From: UBA1402 sp964488495 | GTDB lineage: Bacteria > Bacteroidota > Bacteroidia > Bacteroidales > UBA1402 | Direction: 5' to 3' | NCBI GenBank assembly: GCA_964488495.1 | Contig: CAZAUQ010000003.1 | Span: 12,267-76,266 of the forward strand | Length of the DNA stretch: 64,000 nt | Shown: piece by piece, positions 61,065 through 64,000 of the stretch | How positions within the stretch are numbered: position 1 is the first letter of the stretch | How the letters are laid out: each line of letters starts with the position of its first letter | The notes under the pieces: generated by a model | Databases searched by the model: none | Told to the model about the DNA's origin: nothing | The model's input: only the letters and a program-made list of their open reading frames with translations | Program-made: the position numbers and the translations under genes

Positions 61065-63788
61065 ATGAATAAAATTTACATTTTCAGTATTCTTTTTATA
61101 CTGGCAGGCCTTTCACAGACGAAGGCAGCTACGCAACGCCTTACCGAAAACACACAACTGGCTTATATATCGCAAGATACCATAGTGGTGCCCGAAGGGC
61201 TGGAACTTCGCCTGTCGGATGCCAATCCCATTCGGGACAATGCCCTGATTATTCTCGAAGGCCCAGAGGCCTGGGTGTATCTCCCGGAGGTACGTCCATC
61301 TAAAGTAATTTCTTCGTACTTAAGATACATTAAGTTGGGTAGTGAGTTAGCCTCCCTGGTACACCGCTCGAATTGCCGGGCAGAGATTTACCGTCACGGC
61401 TGTGTGGTGATTCCGCAAAATAGTTTTTATAAACCCTTCGAAGCCTTTTCGGAAAAAGATTTTGGCGGTACATCCGAAAGCTACGGCATACTCACTTACC
61501 ATACCGATTTAGGGACTATGACCGGAGCAATCCGTTCTTTTAAACTCAAGAAAGGCTATATGGCTACTTTGGCTACGGCAGCTGACGGAACCGGTTTTAG
61601 CCGGGTATTTATTGCCGACAGCGAAGATCTTGAGGTTCCTCAACTGCAATCGGAGCTCGACGGAAACGTGGCCTACATTAGGATTTTCCAGTGGAGATGG
61701 CCTTCACAGAAAGGCTGGTGCTGGGGACCAACTACCGCCAGGCTCGATTCGGTACAGGCTACCTGGTATTACGACTGGGATGCCAATGGCAACGACAATT
61801 ATATGGATGCCGAATACGTTCCCATGCGGCACAATGCCGGCTGGCAATCATTTAGTGTTATAGAATCCCGCAAATACTCCACTCACGTACTTGGTTTTAA
61901 CGAACCCGACAACCAGAACGACGACGGCCCCATGACGGTGGATGAAACGGTGGCCATGTGGCCTATGCTGATGAAATCAGGCTTGAGGCTGGGCTCCCTG
62001 GCTCCGACCGACGGAGGGTTGAATTATTTGTATGAATTCATGGATAAATGCGATGCCCTCAATTATCGGGTCGATTTTGTCGCGCTGCATTTTTACAGGG
62101 GCGGCCAGACTCCCTGGAACTTATATTCGTTTGTAAAGGGAGTGCATGACCGTACGGGTCGTCCGATTTGGATTACTGAATGGAACAACGGAGCCAACTG
62201 GACCAGCGAAACCTGGCCTTCGAACGTGACCGATCAGCAGACCAAACAGTTGCAGGATATGACAGCTTTTTTCAATATGCTGGATACCTGCTCTTTTGTG
62301 GAACGTCATGCGGTATATAACGCGGTAGAATTCAAGCGATATATGTTGGATCCTGACAACGGCAATCGTCTGACACCGGCCGGGAAAATGATGCGTAATT
62401 TCAAAGCCAAAATGGCTTACAACCCCGATAAGGAGTTTGAACCTCTGCCCTGGAAAATCAAAGCGCCCAATTTGCTTTCGGGTATGATAGCCTCCGATTT
62501 CAAAAGCTATAACCTGCGTTTGGGCAGCAATCCCAACGGCACCCTGGCAGCTGCCTACCTGGTCGAAAAAAGTGTGGGTATCGAAGATTTTGAACAGATT
62601 GATTCGGTGACCGACCTCAGCAAAACAGTGCTCAATTACCCGGTAGATTATACCAAATCAGGTTCTATCTCGTTTAGAATGAGAACTATAGGAAAGAATG
62701 GAGAATATTCGGATTATACCAAGGCTGTTTCTTATCATACAACTCCCAACGACTCCATACAGCTGGGCGAACTGGCAATAGCAAATACCGACTGGAATCC
62801 TCTGTTTTTCGGCCAGGAACACGCTGCCGAACCGGCCATGATTTTTGGAGCTGCCTCGTTCAGAAACCTGGTGGCTTTTGCACCCAGAGCCCGCAATCTT
62901 ACTACCAAAAAAGTTGATTTTAAATTATTTCCTTACGAATACGCCAGCGCTCAAACTATCAGCAATGCCGAATCGCTTCCTTTCTTGTTTATTCCAAAAG
63001 GTGTACACAATTGGGGAGGCCTCAAAGCCATTGCGGGCAAGAGTGCTGTCAGCGGCAACTGGACAACGATCACCTTTACAGAAGCATTCGAAACGGTGCC
63101 CGTGGTTTTTGCCCAGCAGATAACTACCGTAAATGCCACCTCAACGGCCATTCGTATTCGTAATGTAACCAAGGAGGGCTTTCAGGCCAAAATCTCCAAA
63201 GAACTGGCTCAAACCTATACTACCATAGCCGAAGCCATTAACTGGCTGGCCGTAACACCCGGAGAGGGCAAACTCAACGGGCGTGACATAGTGGTAGGTT
63301 CAACAGCCTCTACTGCTTTGGGAACATCGAGCAGCTCCTGGCAGGTAGCCACCATTAAATGGGGGAAACGGTTCAGTAATCCCTTGTTTTTTGCCTTTAT
63401 TCAAACGGCCAACGACGAGCGTGCCGCCGTAGTTCGCAGGCATACCCTGAGTTCCACCACGGCCACTGTCTTTAAACAAACCGAAGGCAGCCAGAGTGTT
63501 GCCGTACAAAAAGAGGGGGCAGGCTGGATGGTCATTGACAATCCCGAACCCGCAGGCCTGAATCCTCTCAGCCAAAAAGAGGCCGGACTGCGTCTGGCAG
63601 TGCACAATAATTTGCTGAGTTTCGAAACAGAGAGTCTTGACAACAAACAGGTAGAGATCTTGGATACCTGGGGCAGGGTAGTCTTGCAAACCACTACCAA
63701 TCTTGGCACTCAGCTTGACGTCTCGGAGCTTCCCCGCGGATGTTACCTGCTGAGGGTCGGTAACCGGGTCGGAAAATTTATTCGATGA
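61065..63788 (+). CDS. Secreted GH128-like glycoside hydrolase with T9SS domain
   Basis: 907 residues from ATG 61065 (MNKIYIFSILFILAGLSQTK, signal peptide); the open frame before it spans the promoter. A beta N-terminal part (about 20-220) is followed by the catalytic barrel (about 225-470): WCWGPTTARLDS, YYDWDANGND, HVLGFNEPDNQ with Glu280 as likely acid/base, DFVALHFYRGG and PIWITEWNNGANW with Glu372 as likely nucleophile. These are the landmarks of the Asl1-like/GH128 beta-1,3-glucanase clan. Next a fibronectin-like part (about 470-560), an H-type-lectin-like beta repeat (VVFAQQITTVNATSTAIRIR) and a T9SS sorting domain ending GCYLLRVGNRVGKFIR. It probably degrades a beta-glucan outside the cell; substrate is inferred. 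Confidence 0.87.
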   Translation: MNKIYIFSILFILAGLSQTKAATQRLTENTQLAYISQDTIVVPEGLELRLSDANPIRDNALIILEGPEAWVYLPEVRPSKVISSYLRYIKLGSELASLVHRSNCRAEIYRHGCVVIPQNSFYKPFEAFSEKDFGGTSESYGILTYHTDLGTMTGAIRSFKLKKGYMATLATAADGTGFSRVFIADSEDLEVPQLQSELDGNVAYIRIFQWRWPSQKGWCWGPTTARLDSVQATWYYDWDANGNDNYMDAEYVPMRHNAGWQSFSVIESRKYSTHVLGFNEPDNQNDDGPMTVDETVAMWPMLMKSGLRLGSLAPTDGGLNYLYEFMDKCDALNYRVDFVALHFYRGGQTPWNLYSFVKGVHDRTGRPIWITEWNNGANWTSETWPSNVTDQQTKQLQDMTAFFNMLDTCSFVERHAVYNAVEFKRYMLDPDNGNRLTPAGKMMRNFKAKMAYNPDKEFEPLPWKIKAPNLLSGMIASDFKSYNLRLGSNPNGTLAAAYLVEKSVGIEDFEQIDSVTDLSKTVLNYPVDYTKSGSISFRMRTIGKNGEYSDYTKAVSYHTTPNDSIQLGELAIANTDWNPLFFGQEHAAEPAMIFGAASFRNLVAFAPRARNLTTKKVDFKLFPYEYASAQTISNAESLPFLFIPKGVHNWGGLKAIAGKSAVSGNWTTITFTEAFETVPVVFAQQITTVNATSTAIRIRNVTKEGFQAKISKELAQTYTTIAEAINWLAVTPGEGKLNGRDIVVGSTASTALGTSSSSWQVATIKWGKRFSNPLFFAFIQTANDERAAVVRRHTLSSTTATVFKQTEGSQSVAVQKEGAGWMVIDNPEPAGLNPLSQKEAGLRLAVHNNLLSFETESLDNKQVEILDTWGRVVLQTTTNLGTQLDVSELPRGCYLLRVGNRVGKFIR

Positions 63789-63837
63789 GAATAAGGATGA
63801 TAGATAAATAGTTGATAAGAGATATAAAGTTGATTAC

Positions 63838-64000
63838 ATGAAAAAGTCTTTCCTCATACTTTTGGCAGTAGTTTTACAGTCTCTGAGGCTGTATGCTTCA
63901 GATCCCGTGGTTACGACCAATCCGGAGGTGGTGCGCGGCGCCACCATCGCCTTTGCTTTTGGCTCGGTAGATCCCGCGGGAAACAATGTGACCGAAAAAG
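63838..64000 (+). CDS. Secreted protein, N-terminal 54 residues (runs off the window)
   Basis: ATG 63838 opens MKKSFLILLAVVLQSLRLYA, a signal peptide, followed by SDPVVTTNPEVVRGATIAFA and FGSVDPAGNNVTEK. Too short to name. It lies 49 bases after the GH128-like gene on the same strand, so it may share its transcript. Confidence 0.7.
   Translation, partial: MKKSFLILLAVVLQSLRLYASDPVVTTNPEVVRGATIAFAFGSVDPAGNNVTEK

Noticed and set aside
1..64000. CRISPR array, tRNA, rRNA or phage genes
   Set aside because: No regularly spaced repeats, tRNA T-loop signatures, rRNA-like stretches or phage structural genes were seen on reading.

Overview
The window is chromosomal DNA from an anaerobic Bacteroidota bacterium, most likely order Bacteroidales. 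The support is: SusC/SusD pairs, a hybrid two-component sensor of the Bacteroides type, lipoprotein signals ending in a lipobox Cys, C-terminal type IX secretion (T9SS) sorting domains, an Rnf complex in the order B-C-D-G-E-A, and promoters of the TTTG / TAnnTTTG type. No ribosomal RNA, tRNA or CRISPR array was seen. Two runs of exactly 100 N (3158-3257 and 21673-21772) are scaffold gaps of arbitrary size, and each interrupts coding sequence.

Housekeeping part (1-18073). The 5' part of a CTP synthase gene on the minus strand lies divergent to an outer-membrane protein of the DUF3078 type. Next comes a plus-strand operon rseC-rnfBCDGEA-galE (Rnf ferredoxin:NAD oxidoreductase, a membrane ion pump). 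It converges on a minus-strand set: a phosphate regulon pstS-pstC-pstA-pstB-phoU-response regulator-sensor kinase-porin, closed by a hairpin terminator, then a DMT transporter and a Nudix hydrolase.

Glycan part (18179-34603). Two related small lipoproteins and a large secreted BNR-4 propeller protein with PA14 and T9SS domains lie on the minus strand. Divergent from them is a 1353-residue hybrid two-component regulator, followed by a GH43-type lipoprotein and a GH2 enzyme under a promoter that contains a 16-bp perfect palindrome. A 12-bp-stem terminator separates these from a 1488-residue CotH-kinase/lamin-tail/beta-helix surface protein.

AT-richer stretch (about 35.5-41.9 kb). It holds a thioredoxin-fold lipoprotein, an unknown secreted protein, a double-domain solute-binding lipoprotein and a complete IS256-family element. 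The element lies between a headless T9SS protein fragment and a tail-less lipoprotein gene, which suggests rearrangement or an assembly join at a repeat.

Fasciclin-SusCD locus (42028-57588, minus). Seven tightly packed genes run FAS1 lipoprotein, SusC, SusD, FAS1 lipoprotein, FAS1 lipoprotein, SusC, SusD. Gaps are 1-12 bp and there is no enzyme inside. This is the most unusual feature of the window. Upstream lie a 990-residue secreted FIVAR/beta-sandwich protein and, divergent from it, a secreted GH128-like glycosidase with a consensus promoter and 21-bp-spaced direct repeats. A further secreted protein runs off the end.
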